Below are positions 48,700-62,095 of a DNA stretch of 64,000 nucleotides, one piece after another; position 1 is the first letter of the stretch, and each line of letters starts with the position of its first letter. A program made the translations under genes and the position numbers. The notes under the pieces are model-generated. The model saw only the letters and a list, made by a program, of their open reading frames with translations, searched no databases and was not told the origin of the DNA. Origin of the DNA: Stratiolaelaps scimitus (taxonomy: Eukaryota > Arthropoda > Arachnida > Mesostigmata > Laelapidae); the NCBI GenBank assembly GCA_019614645.1, contig JABWDB010000005.1:15551001-15615000 (forward strand). The letters run 5' to 3'.

Positions 48700-50100
48700 T
48701 GCAACTATCGGCTTCGTCAGAACGACTACCTACTCAACGACCTAGGACAGTCAGTGTCTAGCTGGGGGGCATATTTATTAGCATGTTTGGTAGTTGGCCT
48801 GCTTTGTCTCCCAGCTCAGCTTGCCCATAGCTGCGATTCACTCAATTACCGTTGTTCGTTCGTTTGTTGCCCACCGACCAGCAGCAGAACAGAACAGAGC
48901 CGTCGACAGAGAAGCAGCAATGGGACATGGCAGCGTCGATGAAAGCTGCTGTTGTGTTGTGTTATTATGTGTTCGTCTCCGCAACGCAACCATCGCTGCC
49001 GTCAGCGCGGCCGCTCGCTCACCCGCAGGCGGCGGCAGCGGCAGAGGCGGTGGTGGTGGTGGTTGTAGTAGCAGCAGCAGCAGCCGAGACGACGGCTCCA
49101 GAGAGGTAAAATCGGCTATGGACGGAAGAAGGACCTCGCGCCCGCGGCGACGCCCGCGCCGGCTCACGCTGAAGGCGCAGTGGTCGCAGGGTACGCAGTT
49201 GCTCGCGGAGCGTCAGCAGCGCCAGTTCGCCGGCCGGTAGTTGCCAATAGTTGAGCAGCGTGCTATTCAGACGCGAAGGCTGAATCGTTCATCCAGTCGC
49301 TGCGGGCTACGGGTGACTGTCGCAAGCGGAACAGACGAAACAACGCAGGCTGTTGGCGGCGCGTCTGTCGCGAGTGGTCCCGCGCATACGACGCCTTAGA
49401 ACAACGGAACCGGCTGGCAACTGCCGGAGTAGAGGCGGCCGACTACCGTGGATTCCAGTAGTCCATTGGTGCGTCCGCTCGATCGGTGGGTGGCTGGCAA
49501 CGCGATTGACGAGGATTGATTCCGCGAGGATTGATGGGCTGCCTCTCCCGGTGTTACGCGCTTACTGGCTAACCTGAGGACGGCTTGTATTGTGGGACCC
49601 TATAGCCTATCGCGAGCAGTGCTTGGCGCGAATGGGCGAATCGGGCAAAGCCAACCACAGACCAAGACCTAGACGTCGCAACCTCTGCTACTGCCAGCGT
49701 TCGCTTCGCTCCTGCGACCCGACAGAGCGCCTGCCCAAGCAGAGGAGCTTAGCTATAGATAGGCGCACATAGGCGATGGCGTATCGAGGCTTCCGCTCCT
49801 AAGCTGTCCTGGGTGAGCGCGCTAACCGGATAGCACAGGCCCCGCAGCTGCGACAGAGCTGTTCTGCTCAGTGAGCAAGGATCGCCGAGATACAATATTT
49901 GCCTCTACAGCCACAATACCACAGTACCTCCTAACATTCTAGTCACGTGCGAAATTTATGCAGCACGAAGCGTCAGACGGTGGCAGCGGCAGCATCAGGA
50001 AGAGTAATAAAGGCAACAGAAAAGCATCGCCGCCAACCGCTGCCAAATGCAAAGGCTTTGATGCCGCAATCACCGCTGCTCAGGTTACGATGCACGAACG
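48700..50100 (+). promoter_or_regulatory. GC-rich block, possible promoter or first-exon region
   Basis: In contrast to the AT-rich surroundings this stretch is rich in G, C and CpG. Within it a plus-strand frame from the ATG at 48927 encodes MAASMKAAVVLCYYVFVSA and an Ala/Val-rich tail, and reaches a donor-like GAGAG|GTAAAA at 49105. It could be a first coding exon with a signal peptide. No downstream exon was identified, and homopolymeric Ala/Val from GGC/GTG repeats is weak evidence. Confidence 0.3.
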
Positions 50101-50419
50101 GAGAATATCGGGAGGCCTTTAAGCAAGAAAATGCTCCACCCCATGAACATAGGTCGCTAATTCTAATGTGTTCGTCTATTATAGCAATAATCTGTATCAG
50201 TAGTGAAAAAGGAATTGGCTGGCCCTTCGATTCAGCATTGCAACCTTGACGCGTTGGGGAGTCCTGCGCGTTTTGTCAAGCGGCCGAAATTCGTGTGTAG
50301 TTTTGGCAGCGATTGAAGAACCTGTCAATCTTGGTTTCGTCTGCATTTGCCGTAAGGCTGCTCTAAAGCAGAGTTGTGCGCGAAGACGGCCGGTCACCGG
50401 TGGTCACTCAGGGGTGGTA

Positions 50420-51160
50420 TCAGTGATTATCGTTAGATCTATACCCCACACCGCCGTCCATACCGGCTACAAGTGTTTTCCGTCCTTGTGGATCGTACGT
50501 GAAATATTGAACCGATTCATTAGAAGAGGCTAGTGGCAACGAGCCAGTCATCTTGTCTTGCAAAAGCAGTTCGATTATCTGCCTGCTTTTGTTCTCGTAG
50601 ATCTCGAAGATTTCCCCCGTGTTGCCCGCATCGACGGATTGCATATCTCTGCGCTGGCCCGCGCACCCGTATGCATGTATGTGTGTGTGTGTGTGTGTAT
50701 ATGTGAGGACGTTTGTGAAAGTGATCCATGAACGTTTACTGTGAACCGCACCAGTATTGGATAATACGAATTTGACAGGCTGCAATCGTCGTATGAGCCA
50801 CGGGATTACTGAAATGTTTAGGGTTCCGTCGCGTTGGAATATCGTGCGTTCGTGATTCCATTGTACGTCAACCGCTATACGACGCTTGTTGTCAAGATAA
50901 TCTCCATCGTTGAAGATACAAAGAATATAGGTGAAAGTGACTCTCGACTGCTGGAATTACCGGCGTCCCTTGTGGTTGGATACTAACAACATCATCGCCT
51001 GTGGCAACGAGGAAACAGTGATCGTGCCAGTGAATTCGACAGCGATTACATCACTCCCCGGACCTATATGAAATGCCAGAACAAGGTAGGTGTTCTTGGG
51101 GTAGCGACGATCAGAAAGTAGTCGTCGACGCATCGTTGAAGTATCACCGCATCCGCTCAT
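50420..51160 (-). pseudogene. Unidentified frame, open except for one stop
   Basis: One minus-strand frame runs from the ATG at 51160 to 50420, about 246 codons, with a single TAA at 50957-50959. The sequence is mixed and protein-like (YPKNTYLVLAFHIGPGSDVI; RVTFTYILCIFNDGDYLDN; YDPQGRKTLVAGMDGG). Alternating hydrophobic residues suggest beta-rich, Ig-like domains, but I do not recognise the family. The stop overlaps a donor-like CCG|GTAATT, so it might be avoided by splicing. A (CA)n tract inside the frame (His-Thr repeats near 50680-50700) argues against a functional gene. Confidence 0.35.
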
Positions 51161-54100
51161 TGAAGGGTGGGCAAAAACCGTTCACACTCCACTGGTCGGC
51201 TTAATGCGGACGAACTCTTCCTCTGACAACCACTGACGTTTTGCCGATTTGTGCGATCCCGAGCGGCATAATTCTATTCATGTGTCAGTTAATTTTGGAT
51301 GGGAGGACACCCAGAAGTATTGTATTGTCAGCGAAACAGTGATGGACAATGCCGCAGAGAAAATCGATCTAGACGACGCAGCTCATCGGACGCGTATACA
51401 GGCGTACAGACTGCATGAGTTTTTCCGGAAATATGCCATTTCCTGAAATTATTCTGTAAACTAAAGCCTCTCTATCGTGTGCATTGTAACTGCGGGGCAC
51501 AACGTGAAGCAGTGCTAAGTATTCGCAAATACTAGATGTGATGAATAGTAGTAATTAAAAATGAGGATGAATGCACTAAAACCAGTACGTTTACGATTTA
51601 TTCTGGAGGTTCTCCTTGCAAAGATGGAACAGCGCAGGACAATAGTCGTCGTCAACTTAAGCGTGTGCTAGTATAAACGTCTGCGTTAGCATTTATTGTG
51701 TCGTCTCTCAGACGGCCGTTTTTATTCTGCGCATCTTTTTAAAGCACAAGCCCAAGGCTCGCGTTGAGGACACAACGACTTTTCGTTCAGGACGTATTTT
51801 GATTGACAAGGCGACATAGTGTACATCGTTATCGCTCTGATCATTCAAGTTGTCGTTATGTACGCATACACACACACGCCGCTATACAACCGAGCCACGG
51901 GTGGCGAACATTTGTCACATTGGACCACCGAGTTGCAGTGGGAGCCTAGTTGAAGAAAATATAGACTTTGAGAGCCTGTTGCACTACGGCTTGGTATTCA
52001 ATCGACCTGATGTCATCAACAGAGTACGAAGTTTGTGATACTGGCATACATCTTAAAAACAGAATAGATATCAAGAAATAAATGCCGGTTCACCCCTGTG
52101 TATGTATTGCTATACTGTACGGTCTGACATGTTTCTGCCACATACTCGTATTGTAGACATTAATAAAAAAATAAATATGTATTTATATATAATATAATAA
52201 ACAAATATATGATTTATTGGTTGATTGGAAGCCCCAGCCGTATAGTGATGCACGTTTGAGTATTAGATTACCACATACCAATCCCCATAATAATCGAGTT
52301 TCCTAAACAACCAGCATTGTCGGTCGTCTCAGCCATGTTGCGCTGCCGTACTAACAGTATCGACGGAAAGCACACCTTTGTATGGAAAAGCGATCATTAA
52401 TAATAATTACGCCTCACAGGGGCTCACTCGAATGTGTCAACGAGTCTCTGCAATAAATTAATCTACCGTTCATCTAACAGCTCATTTCAATTGGACGATG
52501 AACTGCGGACAATTTTGGATACTTTTATAATGTAAGGGTTAAGAGTGACATGATAGTGACGTTATAATCCTTCTTTTCGCAATTACTCTCAATAGCGGTG
52601 TTTGGTATATACCGGATGCGCTTGGTATATATATATATATATATATATATAATAGCCTCCAATATTGGCTAGGTCACGTTCCTGCTTCCTATCTGGGTCA
52701 TGCATATTCAACAGGGAATCCTACATAGGTCAGGTAGAATCTGCCACTTAGGTTTGGATGCCTAGGTTTCTCTCTAAACGGCTTTTGTTAGTGGTCATCG
52801 AATTCAGATGGTTGGCGTGTTTATCTTGTCTGTAGGAACTCTCTAGGGAACATTTTCATTACGAGGGCAAGTACTAGGAGAATTATAATTCAAATTCACC
52901 GCATAGATCGGCCGTTATCCCCTGGGGTTGTGAGCAAAACCGATGCAATCATGATTTTCAATACAGGTGATTAACTGTCCATAATAGTAAGCCCGCAATG
53001 ACAACGACTGCATCGGTTCATATCTGCATACTTGTTGGTGGAACCGGAACGCCTGCGATTCCAAGTCCATAGCGCGCACTCCATTGGAATTGTGATCTTC
53101 GTACTCAATCGGTTACCGAGGACAATATATTTCAACAGGAATGACGCTATATAAATGAGAATAAAATATATATACATATAAGTGAGAAGCTAGTTTTATC
53201 GAGTAGTTTTAAGCTCCTCTTTCCGAACACAAAATATCAAAACAGCCCAAAAATAAAGTGACCCTAAGACCAACTGGAATTCCCCCTTTGATATCTATAT
53301 CATTCAAACAATCGATTCAAGCCTTACGAATGTCACATTTCCTACGGTTTTCGCAAGAATTAGAACAAGCAAAAGCACGATCTATGACGACAATAGCGTA
53401 GCTGCTGCCACAACAGCGACATTTTTTTTTTGCCATTCTCAGCGTCGACCGGACCGGACCATGTTATGAAATCCTTTGTGCTGGTGTGGCAGGTGGCCGG
53501 TGACTGCATAACAAGGTGTGAGAACGCATATACCGTGCACATCGATGCATGGCATCAATACCGTGACGGCACCAACAGGAATTGGTAACAACGGGCAAAC
53601 AACTCGTCTCTTGGTCGCGCTACGCTGCCGCCACGTTGACAAGCAACGGCAAAACGTCTGCGAAGGGGTGGCGGCGGCGGCGGCATTAATTCCTATTGCA
53701 GTTTGGACCTTGTAAATTCTCGATGACTTCTCGTCGATGATTCTCGCTCCAACCTTCATGTGCACGGTGACAACTTCATTTTCATCCATATTGCTTGCCT
53801 GTTTGCCAGCCACCTATCCAACGCTGCCGGTCTGCGTGTGTCAATCGATCTGAATCATCTGCATAGGATCTTGCACCGAGCAGCTTCGAAGATCGTCTCT
53901 CCCAACAGGCACCCGAGCGAAGCAACACCCACGGTATCAGGGGCCGACGAAGACATTCAAGACTACTTGTTTCGATACGTTTGTGCCTGCCACGGCCACC
54001 GCACTCGTTGTTTCGTGCAGATCTGTGCCCGGTGTGGCGACCTGGCCGGCCTATGCAAAATACTACGGCGCGACTACATCTACGGGTGGACGCCGGCGGG

Positions 54101-57100
54101 GCGTGGGGAGGGGAGCCACGCTCGGATATGAAAGAGAAGAAAGATATTCATAAAATAATGTTCGAATTTGCGATACGTTTGATTTTTGTGTACCAGCGAT
54201 AGTGATCGTTGTCGTAATAGAACTAGAGGAGCATGAATGTCTATTTTTATTACAATTTATCTGTTGTTGATCTAATATATACAAGTACACGCGAAGACGC
54301 ACAAACACACACGGACACACATGGAATGACAAAACGACCAAAGTCGCCGCACACCGTGAGGCCATTGCTCCTCACGAGCTGCTGCGTTTTAGGAAATCGA
54401 CGAAATGTGATTGTCGGAGCAGGTCTTGTTCTCGGCCGAAGGCGGGAGATGACAGGGGAAGCCAGGCGGGGCGGATTGTGGATTTGTGGCCGACGCAATC
54501 GAATTTGGAATAACGGAAATTCATCTAGCGCGAATTATACACGTATTTATTTACGAGAAGAACAAATCACTGGGGCTATACATTCGGACCGAGATTCGTC
54601 TTGCAACAATTGAGTGGTTATGAGTTATATATGTAGACATTCGATGGTGACCGATCTATCACAGGTTAACCCTAGCGAAGATACGCATGTGGATCTTATC
54701 ATGAGTTATCACGCTGGTCGCTGTTTGCAAATCTGTGTACAAATGATTGGATGATATTACATACAGGGGCCTGCTTGACGATTCAAGTTGCCAACTGCTG
54801 AGCTAGTTACCAACATGTTGGTCTATACACATATAAATAGTTCACTCGAGCTGTTGTATTGCGCAATAAATAGTAAGTTAAGTATCTCTTGTTTGATCTG
54901 TGACCGACCTCCTGTTGGACGGCGTCCCAACGGTCTGCACGCCGCCTGTATAAGTGTCGGATTGACTGCTGGTCGAGTGGTTCTTTGTGACCGGCGAAAG
55001 GATCAGACTAATCAGACAGCCATCGTTTCGACGTGAACGACATGATTGGCCCCTTGGACAACTTTGACCTTATGGAATATAATAGAACTGAAAGCAGACT
55101 GTATGCGATCGAGCGACGCCGCACTTTACTGTCAATATTGCTAACTAAAGTGATTACCCTGAAACGATAGTAATCACAGTGGCAGCGGTCAGTGAATTCA
55201 GTCTGTAGACTGGTTGAGATTATAACCGAGTATGCCTGCCTTCTGTGCAATTGTCCTTATACAGGATTCGATGCAGTCCCCGGTGCTAGCGGTCGCCTTT
55301 GACTTCACAAGTATCACTGCTGTGCTACATACTGTACCGCTCATTACAGCCGAGTGTCACAGACAGTTCCCGCGAAATTAAATCAAGGATCAAACCACGT
55401 ATGGTATTTACCACTACGTAGAAACAGTGGGTCAACAAAACTTAACCGAAACGTCATGACAGATCTCTCTGGTCAGCCTTGACACTTTAGAGGAATTGGC
55501 AAGGCGATATGCAGGAACTCCGCGTTGGCAATACGCCATTCTACCGGGAACAGAAACCGTCTTGTTTCTCGTTTGTCGCATTGATATCGGCGAACTAGAG
55601 TCCGCAATTCGTATGGTCACCTACGAAACGAATAGTCAGCTCACAGAAACACTGCAACAGCGTTCGCGAGTTGCAACGTGCTGTAAGCTGGTTCGCATGT
55701 ACAGTAAATGTTACCAAAAAATAATGTCGTATTAGGCATGTGTCTGCTTGATAGCACAGCAAAAGGGATATTTCTGTCTATCTGACCGAATTATCTCGGC
55801 AGAGAATCGATGTGTTTCAAGGGCCACTGTGATAGGCGTCACATAGCGCTCGGAACGAGTTACGAAGATGTCTGGTCGAGAGTAGCGCGTACAAATGTAT
55901 CACAAAAATTGAGAAATTTAAAAGCACTCTGGCACGTTTCAGCCACAAGGAGCCAGCCTGGCTGGCTCACAATTAGCCACTGGTACTGGCAAACAGTGCC
56001 GTATACTTGAGTTCATTTTTATCTGACACATGCGGACAGTATATATATATATACAGTATATATATTATATATATATAGATATTGCTGATCAAGGTTGACG
56101 TGCGTCTGGATCTATCAGAATGAATCTATGAAAATAGCCAAGTGCCTTTAATGCCATTCAAAATGGCAGGCAATGCATTGTGCTAATCGCGAGAAAACAC
56201 AATTAATTGATCTGTAGCAAAGCTGGATCATAACTGCTTTATAGGAAAGATCGACTCCGATTTGAATATAATGGCAACGGTATTTAAGGTATTTTTTTTA
56301 GCATTTAGCTATGCAGACAAACAGCGTAGTCCCCTAAATGATGTTTTTTACGCCATTGCCACCCACGAATTAAAAATAATAATAACAATAGTACATATAT
56401 TTTCACACCGTTTGTGCAATATATCAAAATATACAAAGCTATTTATGTTCTCCACCTTGATCAGAATGCCACTTTCTATAATAGGATTTATTACCAAGCG
56501 AAACGAGAGTAGAATCAAGACGCGTCAGGATACTGCTCTGCTTATTATTTTTCGATTTGAAATGAGGGACAATGCAAAATACATATATGCACCGAGAAGA
56601 TACTGTTGCTCTTCAAATCAATCAAAGTTCTTCAGACTTCTTCTATGGGTTATATCGTGCACACAATACATTCCAGCAACTTGTTTGTTTTCAGCCAATG
56701 GAAAGCCATTGGAGGCGCATGTTATATATGTGTAATAGTTAGGGATGTATGATAATTATGATTATTCTAGTCATTTTTATTATTGCTAAGGGTACGTCGC
56801 TTGTCGTCTAGGTGACGGCGAATGCCTCCAGATGACAGCTGTTATTAACGCGCCCTGTTCGAGCGAAAACTCAATGCGCAACTTGCTGTTTAGCCGTTGC
56901 GTGGGTTTTTAATGTGAAAGATCACAAACTGGTCTGTCATGTTAAGCTTTTTCAGTTTTCGAGACATTCGAAGGTCAGCTGCCTCACGCGATCCGCCTAT
57001 TGTCGTTCATATAATCGACTCCTTAGAAATTCCATATAGGCACTAGTATTGCGAGCAAATGTTTTGTGTACCGACGTTAGTGCATCAATGCGTTATTTAA

Positions 57101-57215
57101 GGTATGGTCGCCATTTCTCTGAACAATATGAAAACTTTGGCACGGTTCATTTTTCTCATACCGCTTGGATACTGCACCAGCTCAGTGTTGCAGAAGATCC
57201 TCGCCATCACGACCA
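51161..57215. other. Intergenic or intronic, no gene recognised
   Basis: Several frames exceed 60 codons (for example 53760-54131 plus and 56262-56735 plus, 157 codons), but none shows a domain, a family motif or convincing splice partners. (TA)n tracts lie at about 52626-52652 and 56039-56080. Confidence 0.4.
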
Positions 57216-57222
57216 TCACTAC

Positions 57223-57426
<204 letters not shown>

Positions 57427-57720
57427 CATCAACGTACAAGTGATGGATCATACCCCTTGGAATCACATCTTTAGTGTCAAGAATAAAGATACGGAAATAG
57501 AGAGGGCACACACACACGACCCTTGCGACTCTCCCGATTGACGTTTTCCGGGTGCGCTAAACTTGTCCGTCGCTTCCACCCTAAACTGCCATTCAGTAAG
57601 ATAGCTGCCTATCCAGGCTAAGATTGTCGTGTCAATCTGAAATCTGTGCAATTTAGACATGGCACAATATGTGTAAAACCCGGTAGAATTCTCCTAAAGA
57701 ATTGGAATACATTTAGTCAA
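57427..57720 (-). mobile_element. LINE reverse-transcriptase fragment
   Basis: Minus-strand translation in two frames gives FYRVLHILC (family pattern F-D-x-V-x-H), LHRFQIDTTILAWIGSYLTE, then [15 protein letters not shown] (GVPQGS-like), then CPLYFRIFI and MIHHLYVDD, the YxDD catalytic box. These are the central reverse-transcriptase motifs of an APE-type (CR1/jockey-like) LINE, in order. A frameshift and changed residues make it inactive. The fragment stops immediately after YVDD, where the (TA)n array begins. Confidence 0.85.
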
Positions 57721-58049
57721 TACTCTTCTCGTTACTTCGAAACAGTGCCAAGTCCTGTGTGGATATACCCTGGCTCTTCATGAAGCCGAGTTGGGCAACT
57801 TCAACTGGCCCCTTATATGTGCCATAATAAATATAACGTGGTCCCCCACAATATTGTCAAAACTTATGCTTACTTATATCGACCTTTAGGCCACCGGTCG
57901 GTAATTGTCAACGATCGATTTCTAGCTCTTCTTGTGTACTGGTGTGACAACGGGGGGGGGCAGAGAAACATTGTGGTATAATCCTATGTTCATAACTGTG
58001 GCGACCTACGAGACGAAGAGGCTCAGCTTTGGCAGGTCCAAGCTTATTG
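57721..58049. other. Probable LINE remnant, unresolved
   Basis: Minus-strand pieces such as IRGQLKLPNSA and QGISTQDLALF may continue the reverse transcriptase upstream, but stops and divergence prevent a firm call. Confidence 0.35.
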
Positions 58050-58315
58050 TAGATTGTTGGAGACTACGACACCCGGCTATAGAACATTAACCGGAGCAGT
58101 TACACACCTTCCCTAGAGATCCAAGTAATGCCAAGCGTGTCGATGCTAGAACAGAGATAGGCTCCTAACAGGGGATTGGTTTTAGCAGGCAGAGGCGTTT
58201 TGTCATCCACGTCAACTGTCCTGCACTGGCTCGGCCCACCTTAATCGAGATTGCAATGTCTCTGGTGGTGTCCGTGCGTTTGAAGAAAATTTCCTCCTCT
58301 CCCGGAAAATAATAT
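58050..58315 (+). repeat. Dispersed repeat X, partial copy
   Basis: Aligns end to end with 602-850, including the ATTGGTTTTAGCAGGCAGAG and GCGTTTGAAGAAAATTTCC blocks and the A-rich end. Confidence 0.65.
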
Positions 58316-61300
58316 ATATATGTAGATAGTTGGATAAATGACTGCATTGAGGGGGCAGAGTCCTTATTAAGGACTCAACTTTGTCGGCCGCGATGCAAAT
58401 CGGACGCCAGTCAGACTCGGTATCTTCCCACCTGCCGGTCACAACTTAGTCAGCGGAGATAAATCTATTGACGAAGAAACACTTGGAAATCTCGGACATG
58501 CGTTTTTTTTAATTTTTCCAATGTCATCTGCTCCACCCAACGCTCAGGTATCAATGCAGAGGAGATATGGTAATATCAAAAACTCAGGCGATCGTCCTCT
58601 TGGATATAGTTTTAACCACACTGCACGTCGTTATACTTATGCCACAGACAATCGTACTTATTAATTTTTGCCAGGCAGTGTTATCGAATCGTAAATGAAG
58701 CCCATTTTTCATCGTGGCGTTGCACGTTCAGTACCCTGATCCATGATATCCGTTCCAATAATATACTGCTTGCACCCGAGAAGTTAATTAAAAACCACTG
58801 CCAATCACATGTTTGAGTTACTCCTCTAATCGTGTAACTTGCTATTAACTTACATAGGCTCTGGATATTTTAAGTACATATATTACATATTCTAATGCGT
58901 ATCTATCTAATCTAAAAAAAAAAGTAAATTGATTTTCAGCAACAGTGTACACTCCCATTGTCCTAAAATTAGGACAACATTTCCTAGGCGTTTCTAATTT
59001 CGAGCTATTCTGGGTTATTGAGGGGCTAACCCTGCCCGCATAGTCGTTGTCTCTGTTTTCAATATTTGGAATTAGACCGACGAAATATCATGCGGTACAT
59101 CTCCTACAGGATTGTTGAACAGATTTCAATTTGTATCCACATAACATGTTGTTTAACCTGTCTTTCAGTGTGTTGATGCAACTCGAGGTGTCCATGGTGC
59201 ACAATGTTTGGATTAGCATCCGAGTCGATCCGGCGAACGGTCCGGCCAAAAAATAAATATTATATTGCATCATAACCATATAATTAACCTGCTGATCGCT
59301 GCGAATGGAGGGTGCGCTGCTTAGAACTGTTTTTCACATTACTGCCAACGTCATCATGACCGTTGTATTGGTCTGTGTATGAGACCTTTGTCTTATGAAT
59401 AAGGACTGTGATGGAAGCTCCTCCGTCTCAAATATGTGTTGTATATTTCATGGTCTGTCTTGCAAGTTGTGCTCCAAGTCTTTCCTACTTACTGGCATGT
59501 GGTAGCTCTGGTTCGCTTAGCCTATTCAACGAAACGAACACAGCTGCCACAGCAGCCACCGTTATCACAGCAGCCGCATGAATATGCCGCATAATATTGG
59601 CCGAAACTACTTCACAGCCAGGAGAAGGTTCAAAAACGGTGAGGAATACGCAGATATGCGCAACTGGCAGTTTGACGAAAACCAATCAACACCCAGCGTC
59701 ACTGCAGGGCCACGACGGCTTTCGACATGGTTGTCTAACATTTCATAGTTTCCGATATATATATATATAACGTATTTGTTTGACCCTATTAGTAGGCAAC
59801 ATCTATCTCATATGTTCGATGGCCACTGAACTCCCAAAGATGGCGCGACGGTACTCAGACGAGCAATCTCATCGACAGCAAAGAGATGATATGTAATGAT
59901 ATCAAATTGATTCCTGAGTAACAAATGTAGTCTACATGTAGTACACGAGAGAACAACACCAATGAATGCGACGGCTGCATAATCGCCCTGCTCATGTGTG
60001 GTATTATCCAATGGAACTGGACAAATTCATCTGGCAATACTGATGCTGAGGATTACTATGTGAGACCACAATAAAATACATAGAACGCCGATCCAGTTCT
60101 ATCTGACCACCGCTGTCGTGTGTTGGTTTAGCCCGTGTGATGTTTTTACCAGCATGTCTACACAGTTGCAGCCTACCTGGGTTTTTAACGATACGCTGCT
60201 AATTCCTTGTGGTTTTACTAAACATAGACGAAGCTTGACGGTGTCTTTTTTTGCTCGTATTTCCTCGTGTTTTTTTTTCCAAGCCAAGAGAACTGGTCTA
60301 TATCGACGCACAGGCCAGTTGCGCCAAAGCAGCAGTAGCGAGGAACAGGAAACGGCTCAGGAGAGCCATCGTCGTCGGCGTCGTAGTTCCAGCAGATTTG
60401 CCAATCGGCTTCTTCGACACACTCTATTTAACTGCGTCGCCTGTCTGCTGTTGACGGGAGCGTTGAGCCGTTTCAGCAGGCGGAATGAGCCACTATTCGG
60501 TAATGGAGGCAGAAGATTCGTCTGAAAGATATCGTCGACAAATCTCCTCCGAAGCAACCCAAGCGAACTCAAACTGAAGCTTTGAGCACCGCGCGTTCGA
60601 CGAGCGAGGCGACACAGCGGCGGATACCTGTCAGCTTTTGCCGATCAAATGAAATCAAACAAACAGAGAAATCAAGGAAAGGAACAGCAAACGAGTCTGT
60701 TTATTATGATACGTTGATGGCTGTCCTTCGATCTTATTTCGAAATCTTCTGATGACGATTTGTCTCCGTTGCGAGACCGGCGTAAGGCTTGCTGTGGTGC
60801 GCTATCGGTTATACTACAGAGAGTTAGGATGAGGTTGCGTGTCAATGCTGTATCTGGGTTTTTGATTTGCTTTTAAATTAGGCGATTATGTGTGTACGTG
60901 TCCGCCGGAGAGAGAGAGCAATTGAAGCAACGTTTTCGATACAAGTAGAACGGACAGATATGAGCAGGGTGAAAACCATCTGAAAAACATGCAAAAAAGA
61001 ACACGGTTTTAGCACACACACATAGAACACCATTGTTACCAATGCAAAAACAACGATATCTCTGTGACACTTGTGAGACTTTCATCAATATTTCCATTTT
61101 AGATTTGTTTTACTAATCCAATGACGCGAACCTCAACCAACGGAAGTCCCTTCAGCCCTACGGCACGTCTTCGTCGAAGCTAATCGTCGACTAAAAAAAA
61201 TCAGTCTATGTAAGAAGCAAATTGAAAAAAGTTCAAGCGAGTATGAGACATCGGTATAAATTCAATTAATGCCTATCCCTGTGCAAAAGTACAACGAGGC

Positions 61301-61984
61301 CAACAAAATAAAACAACAAGAATAAAATAGAAGAAGGCTTGACTCCTGCATAGAAATATGACCTCACATGTGGCGTTATTTATCTATATCGCGATGTGCC
61401 AATATTTTTGTGCCTGGCTTGGATCAATCGTTGTCGCCGTGACGTGTATTTGCATCAAATGTATCGTATCACGCAAAGCTTTTTAGCTGAAAATTATATT
61501 ATGGATTTTCTCAATATTCTGATACCAAAACATTAATGAACGTTCATTCGCGTACAAGAGTGAAAGATAAAATTAGCAGAATGCGTCTGCTTCCTCTGAA
61601 TGTGAAGATAATGGGGAGAAATATAAACAATCTTTCTTTTTTTTTGTTAAACGCTGGCCTTTCTTATTATGTATGAAACAGGAATATATATATATATATA
61701 TATATAGAGTTCACATAGCAGCGGAACCCTAAAACAGCGAGCACATCGAGAAAAAACAGGATGAACCAAGCAGCAATATTTACCAGATTAACCCATAAGC
61801 ACTGGTCAGAAAGCTAGAAAATAGGATTTCTAAGAGCTTGACTTGATATATGAGGAGGAAACTGTACGCAGAGACCCAAGACAATCTGTGTGTGTGTACA
61901 TAACATTATTCTGATCTAATAAAAATGTTTTCGTGCTGACTGTCAGTCAGCATATTTATCTTCCACGGTATTGCTTTTGTATTG
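58316..61984. other. Intergenic, no gene recognised
   Basis: Contains (TA)n tracts at about 59755-59770 and 61683-61706. A stretch at 60250-60530 is open in three frames, Arg/Ser-rich on both strands, with no recognisable domain. Confidence 0.4.
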
Positions 61985-62095
61985 CTTCGTACGACGGCAA
62001 TAAAATGCAAATGTCCACCGGTGGGGATCGAGCACGCGCACCTACGTGTTGGATGGGGCCACCAATGCACCAGCGGGCCACCGGGCTCGACGCAT
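61985..62095 (-). mobile_element. tRNA-derived SINE
   Basis: The reverse complement gives CCGGTGGCCCGCTGGTGCAT (box A-like), GTGCTCGATCCCCACCGG (box B-like) and GACATTTGCATTT, the same order as at 46719-46820. Confidence 0.7.

Noticed and set aside
53439..54131. Overlapping frames of 123-124 codons on both strands
   Set aside because: Neither shows a family motif or splice context; open both ways because of GC-rich local composition.
56262..56735. 157-codon plus-strand frame as a gene
   Set aside because: AT-rich composition, no domain, no signal or splice support; most likely chance.
60118..60572. Arg/Ser-rich frames on both strands as an RS-protein exon
   Set aside because: Three frames are open at once from composition alone; no conserved motif and no splice partner.
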